A program made the translations under genes and the position numbers. A stretch of DNA of 8,413 nucleotides. Origin: CAZBZG01 sp964496245. GTDB lineage: Bacteria > Planctomycetota > SZUA-567. The notes beneath the pieces were generated by a model that was given only the letters and a program-made list of their open reading frames with translations, did no database searches and had not been told where the DNA came from. Location: positions 1-8,413 of the forward strand of contig CAZBZG010000212.1 of NCBI GenBank assembly GCA_964496245.1, written 5' to 3'. Positions 1-8,413 of this stretch are shown here, piece after piece (the stretch's first letter is position 1; each line of letters begins with the position of its first letter).

Positions 1-15
1 TCCCAGGAGAATCCC

Positions 16-252
16 ATGACCGATGACCGCAACGCCTTTCTGGAGCCCGGTGCCCGGCGCAAGCTGGTTGCGCGTATGGAGAAAACGGTGCGCAAGCAGG
101 TCGAGGAGGAATACCGAGCGCTGCTCGAGGCGGCCGAGTCCAAGGCCGAGAAGAAGCGGATCAAGCAGGAGATGCGCGCGGCCGTGCGCAAGGCGCTGAA
201 CGAGTTGCGCGGCAACAGCGCGGAGCTGTCCGATTCGTCGCGGTCGTATTGA
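16..252 (+). CDS. Small charged helical protein of unknown function
   Basis: A 78-residue protein that I do not recognise. The start is well supported: AGGAGA at 5-10 lies five bases before the ATG. The sequence is very rich in Lys, Arg and Glu, and from about residue 12 to 66 it reads as one long amphipathic helix, probably a short coiled coil, with a Ser-rich tail (residues 68-77). There is no signal peptide or membrane segment, so it is probably cytoplasmic, perhaps acting through oligomerisation or binding to nucleic acid or ribosomes; that is only inference from charge. It is followed 31 bases later by a small membrane protein on the same strand and may be the end of an operon starting left of the window. 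It is probably a real gene because of the ribosome binding site and typical protein composition. Confidence 0.6.
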   Translation: MTDDRNAFLEPGARRKLVARMEKTVRKQVEEEYRALLEAAESKAEKKRIKQEMRAAVRKALNELRGNSAELSDSSRSY

Positions 253-283
253 GGGTCTCCACCCGGCGCGGAGCTTGCAGCGT

Positions 284-589
284 ATGAGTCCCCAATCCGT
301 TGATGTGCTGTTTCTCTTCGCAGCCGCCATCCTGCCGATTGTGTTCATTGCGCTGTGGAGGTTCAGGGGCGCGATCTTGGGAGTGCTCACGGTCTGGGGG
401 CTGCTGGCGTTGGCCGGGCCGGTGCGGTCCGCACTCGATCCTGACCGGGACGCGCAGATGCTGGACACGATCTGGCTCCTGTCGGGCTGGATCGGGGGGA
501 TCCTGTATTGCGGGCCGATCTGGGCGACCGCCGAGGCGGTGCGGAGGGCTCTGGGAAGGCGGGACGGATCCGATGCGACCAGGCCTTGA
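284..589 (+). CDS. Small multi-pass membrane protein of unknown function
   Basis: A protein of about 101 residues, not recognised as any family. It has three hydrophobic stretches, at about residues 8-24 (VLFLFAAAILPIVFIAL), 30-46 (ILGVLTVWGLLALAGPV) and 61-83 (around WLLSGWIGGILYCGPIW). The tail is short, basic and hydrophilic. It is probably an inner-membrane protein with two to three helices; a charged segment (around DPDRDAQ) separates the second and third. ATG at 284 is chosen because GGAG at 270-273 stands ten bases before it. A TTG at 275 would add three residues but sits directly after that GGAG, so it is less likely. The gene lies 31 bases after the first small gene and probably shares its transcript. 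It ends just before the inverted repeat at 600-635, where it meets the minus-strand block. Confidence 0.5.
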   Translation: MSPQSVDVLFLFAAAILPIVFIALWRFRGAILGVLTVWGLLALAGPVRSALDPDRDAQMLDTIWLLSGWIGGILYCGPIWATAEAVRRALGRRDGSDATRP

Positions 590-599
590 CAGGCTGGTG

Positions 600-635
600 G
601 GGTGCCATGCCCACCCAAGGGTGGGCATGGCACCC
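600..635. repeat. Perfect 17-bp inverted repeat (hairpin) between convergent genes
   Basis: The left arm GGGTGCCATGCCCACCC, with its first G at 600, runs to 616. The loop is AA (617-618), and the right arm 619-635 is its exact reverse complement. Bases 609-634 occur again unchanged at 7131-7156, so this is a dispersed element and not a local accident. It lies between the stop of the plus-strand membrane protein (589) and the stop of the minus-strand gene (693), so as RNA it could form a very stable hairpin ending both transcripts. No T-run follows on either strand, so it is not a classical intrinsic terminator. It may instead be a REP-like or miniature mobile element that settled between convergent genes. 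Confidence 0.8.
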
Positions 636-692
636 GGCACCCGGCTGGCGGCCCTGCGGGCCGCGCCCGCAGCTGGCCGATCCCGGGGGAGG

Positions 693-1052
693 TCACTCGT
701 CTTGCAGAGCAAGAAGACGGCGTTTGGCCTGCGCGGCGTAGGCCGTGTCCGCGTGCTTGTCGACGATCTTCTGGTAAGCCAGCCGGAGGCGGACCAGGAG
801 TTCCGTGTCGTCCTTCCCCCCTTGGACGTAGTCGATCTGCAGCTTGGACGCTGATTCCCAGAGCTGACGGACCTGTTCCCCCGGAGCAGTGCGCGGGGTG
901 AACGGCTTCCAGACGTCGGGGTCGGCCTGCTCGGGAAACGGGTGGGCGGGGCCTTTCAGCGAATCGCCGTGCCGGAGGAGCAGGCCGGCCACGGTGGCTG
1001 CGAGCGCGATGAGCACCCCCACCGCGCCGTAAACGCCCAACACGCTCTTCAA
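693..1052 (-). CDS. Membrane-anchored small protein, possibly the C-terminal part of the adjacent kinase
   Basis: A 119-residue frame starting at TTG 1052, which overlaps the kinase stop as TTGA. Residues 4-26 form one clear membrane helix (around GVLIALAATVAGLLL). A Pro-rich linker follows (about 33-58), then a helical C-terminus whose last 30 residues (LAYQKIVDKHADTAYAAQAK and on) resemble a TPR-like helix pair of the YbgF/BamD style. With the helix near the N-terminus, the C-terminal part would lie in the periplasm. No ribosome binding site is visible before the TTG; a GTG at 1043 is an alternative. The frame is open upstream of the TTG and encodes a basic run (RRRTKARTKSKR) just before the membrane helix, typical of a cytoplasmic juxtamembrane linker. 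I therefore think it likely that this is the anchor and periplasmic tail of the kinase, split off by a one-base shift; a separate coupled gene remains possible. Confidence 0.55.
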   Translation of the reverse strand: MKSVLGVYGAVGVLIALAATVAGLLLRHGDSLKGPAHPFPEQADPDVWKPFTPRTAPGEQVRQLWESASKLQIDYVQGGKDDTELLVRLRLAYQKIVDKHADTAYAAQAKRRLLALQDE

Positions 1053-2209
1053 GGAAGCCCGCTTGCTCTTGGTCCTGGCTTTGGTCCGGCGACGCCCCGC
1101 TGGCGCGTCTGTTTGGGCTTCTTGCCCTTGGGCTTGCCGCGGGGCAACTGCTGGAGGCAGGAGGGCGGCTTGCCTTCAACGATCCGGCCGAGATCCTTGG
1201 TCAGAGAGTCTAAGTCCTGGTAGCGGTCGTCCGGTTCGCGGGCCATCATCTTGTAGACCACGGCCGAGATCTCGCGCCCCACGTTGCGGCAGGCGCTGCT
1301 GGCGACAGGCGGAGGTTCGTAGAGTCGCTTGGTCATGATGGCGGCCACGTTCGCCGCGTCGAAGGGCTTCTCGCCTGTTAGCATCTCGAAAAGGGTCGCG
1401 CCCAGCGCGTAGATGTCCGCTCGGAAATCGACGTGGCTCTTGCCCTCGACCTGCTCGGGTGCCATGTAGTAGGGCGTGCCCACGGCGATGCCCGTGCCGG
1501 TCATGTGGTCCGAGGTCTTTTTGGACGTGGGCACGGCCAGCCCCATGTCCGCGATTTTGGCTACGTCGTCCTTGGTGAGCATGATGTTCGCAGGCTTGAT
1601 GTCACGGTGGATGATGCCGTGCTTGCTCGCATGCTCCAGCCCCTGGACGACCTGGATGGCGATCTCGATCACGCGGTCCTCGGAGAGGCGTTCCTCCTTT
1701 TTGAGGAGGCGCTCCACGGTGGTGCCGTCCACGTACTCCATGGCGAAGTAGTGGTAGCCGTTGGACTCGCCTACGTCGATGGCGGTGACAATGTTGACGT
1801 GGTTCAGCTTGGCCGTGGTGCGGGCCTCGCGCGTGAAGCGCTTGACGAAGTCCTCGTTCTCGCTGAGTTCGCGGCTCAAGAGTTTGAGGGCCACGGGCCG
1901 GTCCATGGAGAGCTGGCGCGCCCGGTAGACCATGCCCATGGCGCCGCGTCCGAGCAGCCGCTCGAGCTCGTAGCCCCCGATGCGCGGCTTGTCACCGAGT
2001 CGGAGATGCGTCTCCTTGAGCACGTCCAGGGCCTGCTGGCGGGTGACGTGCCCCTGCTGCATCATGATCTCGCCCAGTCGCAACTTCTTGTTCTTCTGGT
2101 GGTCCCGGGTCCACTGCTTCCAGGCTTTGTCGAGCTGGTCACGCGTGATCAGTCCCCGCTCGAGCGCGATGCGGCCGTAGAGTTCCTCTTTCTTCTCATC
2201 CGTGGGCAT
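1049..2209 (-). CDS. Ser/Thr protein kinase with N-terminal MshEN-like module
   Basis: A eukaryotic-type (Hanks) protein kinase of 386 residues. Residues 9-66 carry two copies of a GxxxxxxGxxxxxQxxxxx pattern resembling the MshEN/GspE N-terminal domain. The kinase domain runs from about 80 to 345: glycine loop G87-R-G-A-M-G92, ATP lysine K109 in VALK, alpha-C glutamate E128, catalytic loop HRDIKPAN (201-208, base D203), metal-binding D221 in DMG instead of DFG, then APE at 250-252 and D265 in ADIYALG. All catalytic residues are present, so it should be active. The Thr/Ser-rich loop at 228-245 is the likely autophosphorylation site. After residue 348 comes a Lys/Pro-rich tail, in which the frame may be shifted (see 1095-1098); an intact form would continue into the membrane protein encoded at 693-1052. 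The start ATG lies seven bases after the waaA stop, without a strong ribosome binding site, so translational coupling to waaA is likely. Substrates cannot be told from sequence. Confidence 0.93.
   Translation of the reverse strand: MPTDEKKEELYGRIALERGLITRDQLDKAWKQWTRDHQKNKKLRLGEIMMQQGHVTRQQALDVLKETHLRLGDKPRIGGYELERLLGRGAMGMVYRARQLSMDRPVALKLLSRELSENEDFVKRFTREARTTAKLNHVNIVTAIDVGESNGYHYFAMEYVDGTTVERLLKKEERLSEDRVIEIAIQVVQGLEHASKHGIIHRDIKPANIMLTKDDVAKIADMGLAVPTSKKTSDHMTGTGIAVGTPYYMAPEQVEGKSHVDFRADIYALGATLFEMLTGEKPFDAANVAAIMTKRLYEPPPVASSACRNVGREISAVVYKMMAREPDDRYQDLDSLTKDLGRIVEGKPPSCLQQLPRGKPKGKKPKQTRQRGVAGPKPGPRASGLP
1095..1098 (-). other. Candidate frameshift site (G4 run on the minus strand) joining kinase and membrane anchor frames
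   Basis: On the minus strand a GGGG run lies in the linker-coding part of the kinase gene. One extra G here, or a -1 slip, would carry the reading from the kinase frame into the frame of the 693-1052 protein, giving one product of about 505 residues: MshEN-like module, kinase, basic linker, membrane helix, periplasmic tail. In the kinase frame the residues after this point (GVAGPKPGPRASGLP) look like shadow translation, whereas the other frame reads as a basic juxtamembrane stretch. The exact position is uncertain; anywhere from about 1095 to 1170 would serve. It may be a sequencing or assembly error, a true mutation or programmed shifting. Confidence 0.5.
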
Positions 2210-2216
2210 TGCCGTC

Positions 2217-3491
2217 TCAGTCCGTTCGGGCCGGCATCGTCCGCCGGAGTCGGTCGAGCGTCCGTTCCGTGGCGCCCTGCTCGGCGATGAGCGCCTCCCT
2301 GGCGTTGGCCCCGAGCGCCGCTGCTTGCTCGGGCTGCGTGAAGAGTTCCCGCAGGGCGGGCAGAAGCTCCCGGGGCCCTTGGATCTGCCGCAGCCCCTTG
2401 GCCGCCCGCAAGACGGCCACCGGTTCGTCGAAGTTGTGGGTCGACGGCCCGATGACGGTGGGCCGGCCCAGTCCGCACGGCTCCATCATATTCTGTCCGC
2501 CGTGCGGGATCAAGGTGCCACCCACGAACACGGCGTCCGCGGCCGCGTAGAGCTTGCCCAGTTCGCCGAGCGTGTCCACGAGCACGATCGGTGCGTCGGT
2601 CGAGCCTTGCGGCGTGATCGCGCTGCGCCGCACGGTCCGGCCGCGCCTCGCGGCGAGCTGATCGACCGCATCCAACCGCTCGGGGTGGCGCGGCACGAGC
2701 ACGAGCTTGAGCGGGCGGAGGCCCTCCTGCTCCAGGCACGCGAACGCTTCGAGGAGCACCTCCTCCTCTGACGGGTGCGTACTTCCGCCGATCAGCACGC
2801 GGGTCCCTTCGTCTGCGCCCAGCAGCCGGCGGTACTGCTCCCGTATCGACGGATCGAGCTCCGTGGGCACGGCATCGTACTTGATCGAGCCGACCACGTG
2901 GATGCGGCCCGGAGGCACGCCGATCGAGCGCAGTCGCTCGGCGTATGTCTCCGACTGCGCCAGCCACTCGGTCACGCGCGTGAGCATGGGCTGGCTGATT
3001 CGTCGCCAGCGGCGGAACCGGCGCGTCGACCGTTCCGTGATGCGGGCGTTGGCGACCACGACGGGCACGCCCCGTTGTTCGGCATGCGCCAGGAAGTTCG
3101 GCCAGACCTCGAGCTCCATGAGCACCACCAGATCCGGGCGCAGCCGGTCGAACGCGCGGCGCACCATCCAGGAGAGGTCCAGCGGGTAGTAGGAGACGCG
3201 GTCCGCCCCGAAGCGTTCGGAAGCAACCTTGCGTCCGGTGGCCGTGGTGGTGGTGACCCGCACGTCCCAGCCTGGGTGGGCGTGGCCGAACGCCTCGAGC
3301 AGGGGCCGGGCGGCGATGGCCTCGCCCACGGACACGGCGTGCGTCCACAGGCAGGGCCGATCGCCCGGCCGTGCGCGCACGTACCCCAGCTTCTCGTACG
3401 CCTGCGGCCCGTACTTGCCCGTGAAGAGCCGATGATACAACAGATGCGGCAAGAGCGTGCCGGAGAAGAGGAGGTCGGCGAGTAGGGGCAT
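2217..3491 (-). CDS. waaA: 3-deoxy-D-manno-octulosonic acid (Kdo) transferase
   Basis: A GT30-family glycosyltransferase with the GT-B fold that moves Kdo from CMP-Kdo to lipid IVA, the first step of LPS core assembly, at the cytoplasmic face of the inner membrane. At 424 residues it has the family's usual length. The hydrophobic N-terminus (residues 3-24) is the usual membrane-binding helix. Family motifs in order: HAVSVGE (51-57), whose E57 matches the catalytic glutamate known from Aquifex WaaA; ELEVWPN (126-132); ANARIT (147-152); GSIKYD (201-206); GGSTHPSEEE (235-244); LVPRHPER (265-272); and the nucleotide-sugar region DTLGEL (306-311), GGTLIPHGGQN (324-334), EP (337-338), GPSTHNF (348-354). 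All are intact. Whether it adds one Kdo or more cannot be read from sequence. It follows secA after 70 bases, which hold only a weak 6-bp inverted repeat (3516-3521 with 3544-3549), and precedes the kinase by 7 bases. Confidence 0.97.
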   Translation of the reverse strand: MPLLADLLFSGTLLPHLLYHRLFTGKYGPQAYEKLGYVRARPGDRPCLWTHAVSVGEAIAARPLLEAFGHAHPGWDVRVTTTTATGRKVASERFGADRVSYYPLDLSWMVRRAFDRLRPDLVVLMELEVWPNFLAHAEQRGVPVVVANARITERSTRRFRRWRRISQPMLTRVTEWLAQSETYAERLRSIGVPPGRIHVVGSIKYDAVPTELDPSIREQYRRLLGADEGTRVLIGGSTHPSEEEVLLEAFACLEQEGLRPLKLVLVPRHPERLDAVDQLAARRGRTVRRSAITPQGSTDAPIVLVDTLGELGKLYAAADAVFVGGTLIPHGGQNMMEPCGLGRPTVIGPSTHNFDEPVAVLRAAKGLRQIQGPRELLPALRELFTQPEQAAALGANAREALIAEQGATERTLDRLRRTMPARTD

Positions 3492-3561
3492 GGGGAAGGT
3501 CTCGGTTTCTGGCTATTGGCTGTCGCTGATGCGTGCATGCGGTAGCCAACAGCTCCGCCAC

Positions 3562-6777
<3,216 letters not shown>

Positions 6778-6785
6778 GCCAGTCG

Positions 6786-6791
6786 TTCTCC
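6786..6791 (-). promoter_or_regulatory. Ribosome binding site favouring the secA GTG start at 6777
   Basis: The minus strand reads GGAGAA here, followed by eight bases and then GTG (6777-6775). No comparable purine-rich site stands before the longer GTG start at 6801. A weaker GAAG stands before ATG 6744. Confidence 0.45.
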
Positions 6792-6914
6792 GGGCGGACA
6801 CGAGCGCAGCAGGGTAGATCCCAGCCTTGGCCCCGGTTCAGGCCACCAGCCTGCAAAAGTGCTTCCAGAGCGGCCGGACCCGGGGGAGAAACGCGCAATC
6901 GCTTTCAATCCCGG

Positions 6915-6943
6915 ATTTTACGGAGACCGCCGGGGCGGTGCAA
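6915..6943 (-). promoter_or_regulatory. secA: Candidate sigma70-type promoter for secA
   Basis: Reading the minus strand, TTGCAC (6943-6938) is followed by 17 bases and TAAAAT (6920-6915), a five-of-six match to the -10 consensus at ideal spacing. Transcription would begin near 6908, leaving a leader of about 130 bases before GTG 6777. The TAAAAT stands out in very GC-rich surroundings. The spacer carries a small inverted repeat, ACCGCC-GG-GGCGGT on the plus strand (6926-6939), that could bind a regulator or be chance. The -35 box is a weak match (three of six). Confidence 0.4.
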
Positions 6944-7073
6944 CCCTCTTGGCGGCGGTTTCCCGTCAGGCCCAAAGCGTGTGAGAGCGGCCCTATGCCA
7001 GGGGGCCACGCCCATCCCGCAGAGGCGCAGGTGCCGGAGGCGTGCGCGGGCGCAGGCAATACAGCCCCGTGCG

Positions 7074-7156
7074 GGTGCCATGCCCATCCTCGGATGGGCA
7101 GGCGATGCCTGGTTGCCTGTTGCGCGGCAGGCCCACCCAAGGGTGGGCATGGCACC
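7074..7156. repeat. Double copy of the hairpin repeat with nested inverted repeats
   Basis: Three levels of symmetry are visible. Hairpin A: TGCCCATCC (7081-7089), loop TC, then its exact complement (7092-7100). Hairpin B: GCCCACCC (7131-7138), loop AA, then GGGTGGGC (7141-7148). The outer arms GGTGCCATGCCCA (7074-7086) and TGGGCATGGCACC (7144-7156) are perfect 13-bp reverse complements enclosing both. Bases 7131-7156 are identical to 609-634. The interval looks like two head-to-tail copies of the 600-635 element whose inner flanks have decayed. It lies in non-coding DNA upstream of secA and downstream of the helicase gene. Confidence 0.75.
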
Positions 7157-7313
7157 TGGCCCTGGGCAGATGCGCGCGGCGTTGGCGGCAAGGCCGGAAG
7201 GTTGATGGGCGCTGTGCCCCTCATTCAACCAAGGCCCAGGCGCGTCCAAACTCCACAACCGCAGCCCGTGACCGCGCGGCGCACACGATGTGGTCGTACG
7301 TCTCCTATATGTA

Positions 7314-7334
7314 GGGGCGTATTGCATACGCCCC
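7314..7334. repeat. Small hairpin downstream of the helicase gene
   Basis: GGGGCGTAT (7314-7322), loop TGC, then ATACGCCCC (7326-7334): a perfect 9-bp stem unrelated to the GGTGCCATGCCC repeat. It begins 22 bases beyond the helicase stop codon and could end that transcript or protect its 3' end. No T-run follows on the minus strand (TACATATAG does), so a classical intrinsic terminator is not supported. Its compact GTAGGGGCGTAT form suggests a dispersed short repeat, but only one copy is in this window. Confidence 0.5.
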
Positions 7335-7356
7335 CAAGTGCAGTGTTCGGTTCGCC

Positions 7357-8413
7357 CTACGCCTCGGGCGCGAGAAACGCCTCCACCGCCTCCAGCAGGG
7401 ATTCGCGGTCGGAGAAGACCTCGGTCTTGGTGGGCAGGGAATCCTGGAACCACTTGCCGTAGCGCTTGGCCACCATGCGGCGGTCGGCCACGATCACGAC
7501 GCCGATGTCGGAGCGATGCCGGATGAGGCGGCCGAAGCCCTGGCGGAAACGGATCACCGCGCTCGGGAGCGAATACCCGTAGAACGCGTTCTGCCCGTCG
7601 GCCTCCACCTGCTCGCACCGGGCCTCCACGATGGGGTCGGTGTAGACCTGGAAGGGAAGGCGCGCAATGGTCAGGCAGCTGAGGGCCTCGCCCACCACGT
7701 CCACGCCCTCCCAGAACGAGTGGGTCCCCAGCAGCACCGAGTGTACGTCGCGTTTGAACGCTGCCGTGATGTTCTCCCGCGACCCGCTCAAGCCCTGGCC
7801 GAGGATGTCGATGCCGTCGCCCAGCATCTCTTCCTGGAGCCGGCCCGCGCAGTCGCGGAGCATGGCGTGGCTGGTGAAGAGGGCGAGGCCCCGCCCGCGC
7901 GTGCGGCGGTAGACCTCGGCCAGGAGTTCGGCCAGTTCCTCGGTGTAGTTCTTGCCGCGCTCACCCGGTTCGGGGAGGAAGAGCGGGGCGGCCACGAGGC
8001 ACTGGCTGGGGTAGTCGAAGGGCGTACCGGCGTTCAGTTCGATCAGCCGTTCAGAGTCGACCAGGTCGATGCCGAGGCGCTTCTTGAGAAAGCCGAAGTC
8101 GTCGCGCACGGTCATGGTGGCCGAGCAGAAGACCACGGTCTTCTTGCGCTGGTAGACCTGGTCGAAGAGGAGCGGTCCGATCGCGGTCGGTGCGGCCCAC
8201 GCGCGGGCGCCGCCCTGGCGGGGGCTGCTCCGCTCGATCCAGTAGACGTAGCTCTCGTCCGAGGCTTCGAGCACGAACTCGGCGTCCTGGGTGATTTCGC
8301 GCAGCCACTGGAGGTTGGCCTCCAGATCCCGCTGGAAATCGCGCTGGTACGGCATGGCGCTGGCGGGCAGCTCCTTGAGGTTGTCCCGCAGGGCTTCGAT
8401 CGCGCGCATGGCG
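7357..8413 (-). CDS. DinG/XPD-family ATP-dependent DNA helicase, C-terminal part (5' end outside the window)
   Basis: A superfamily 2 helicase of the DinG/XPD type; relatives unwind DNA 5' to 3' and help resolve D-loops, R-loops or forked structures. The frame is open to the window edge, so the visible 352 codons are the C-terminal half. Numbering from Met at 8409: motif III CSATM (95-99), motif IV LFTSHAML (177-184), motif V GTHSFWEGVDVVGEAL (228-243), and motif VI QGFGRLIRHRSD (290-301) with the arginine finger region. GxxSFWEGVDVxGxxL is highly characteristic of DinG-like proteins. Walker A, DEAH box and any iron-sulfur cysteines would lie upstream, outside the window, so an Fe-S cluster or exonuclease domain cannot be judged; DinG itself versus YoaA is likewise open, hence no symbol. 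A long non-coding interval follows it before secA, so it is probably a separate transcript. Confidence 0.92.
   Translation of the reverse strand, partial: AMRAIEALRDNLKELPASAMPYQRDFQRDLEANLQWLREITQDAEFVLEASDESYVYWIERSSPRQGGARAWAAPTAIGPLLFDQVYQRKKTVVFCSATMTVRDDFGFLKKRLGIDLVDSERLIELNAGTPFDYPSQCLVAAPLFLPEPGERGKNYTEELAELLAEVYRRTRGRGLALFTSHAMLRDCAGRLQEEMLGDGIDILGQGLSGSRENITAAFKRDVHSVLLGTHSFWEGVDVVGEALSCLTIARLPFQVYTDPIVEARCEQVEADGQNAFYGYSLPSAVIRFRQGFGRLIRHRSDIGVVIVADRRMVAKRYGKWFQDSLPTKTEVFSDRESLLEAVEAFLAPEA

Larger units (their letters stand above)
6778..7356. other. Gene-poor interval between helicase and secA, with hairpin repeats
   Basis: I see no convincing gene in these roughly 580 bases. Open frames across it exist on both strands, but their products are Pro/Arg/Gly-rich and contain translations of the hairpin repeats (GWAWHP and similar), so they look spurious. 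What it does hold: the secA leader with a candidate promoter (6915-6943), a double hairpin repeat (7074-7156), and a separate small hairpin (7314-7334). There is no tRNA, riboswitch or recognisable small RNA. A SecA-controlling leader of the secM type was looked for and not seen. Confidence 0.6.

Noticed and set aside
600..635. Intrinsic terminator for the convergent genes
   Set aside because: The stem is strong, but no T-run follows on either strand, so it is listed as a repeat with only a possible terminating role.
161..712. A 183-codon minus-strand frame opposite the two small plus-strand genes
   Set aside because: It crosses the hairpin repeat, is Arg/Pro-rich, and overlaps a plus-strand gene with a good ribosome binding site.
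1433..2290. A 285-codon plus-strand frame opposite the kinase
   Set aside because: It is antisense to clear kinase motifs. Its His/Val/Leu-rich composition is typical of a codon shadow.
3492..3561. Promoter or hairpin in the secA-waaA gap
   Set aside because: Only a 6-bp inverted repeat with a long loop and no convincing -35/-10 pair; too weak to call.
7074..7156. CRISPR array
   Set aside because: There are only two imperfect inverted units, with no regular direct repeats and spacers and no cas genes nearby.
6838..7224. A 128-codon minus-strand frame upstream of secA
   Set aside because: Its product consists largely of translated hairpin repeats (GWAWHP, CPPLGG) and is Pro/Ala-rich; there is no ribosome binding site or known motif.

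Overview
The window is GC-rich bacterial chromosome. It probably comes from a Gram-negative lineage outside the well-studied Proteobacteria. A Kdo transferase implies a lipopolysaccharide-type outer membrane. The SecA is long, with two large insertions in its motor domains, and a eukaryotic-type Ser/Thr kinase with an added N-terminal module sits beside it. Together with dispersed hairpin repeats, these suggest a member of the Planctomycetes/Verrucomicrobia/Lentisphaerae group or a similar uncultured phylum. That placement is inference from gene style only; no rRNA or other phylogenetic marker was used.

Layout: two small plus-strand genes of unknown function lie at the left edge, a charged helical protein (16-252) and a small membrane protein (284-589). 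They converge on a long minus-strand block, and a perfect 17-bp inverted repeat (600-635) marks the junction. Read in the direction of transcription, the minus strand carries: the C-terminal part of a DinG-type helicase (7357-8413, cut by the window edge); a gene-poor stretch of about 550 bases with hairpin repeats and a candidate promoter (6778-7356); secA (3562-6777); waaA, Kdo transferase (2217-3491); a Ser/Thr protein kinase (1049-2209); and a small membrane-anchored protein (693-1052) overlapping the kinase end.

secA, waaA, kinase and membrane protein look like one transcription unit, with gaps of 70 and 7 bases and then a 3-base overlap. Protein export, LPS core synthesis and a signalling kinase would thus be co-expressed, which points to an envelope-related role for the kinase. 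The last two reading frames may be one protein split by a one-base shift: the frame of the membrane protein stays open upstream of its start and encodes a basic run just before the membrane helix, as expected of a kinase-linker-membrane anchor protein.

No strong case for a new multi-gene system was found. The observations most worth checking are the split kinase/anchor, the MshEN-like module on the kinase, the two SecA insertions, and the hairpin repeat family, whose copies differ by a compensated base-pair change.
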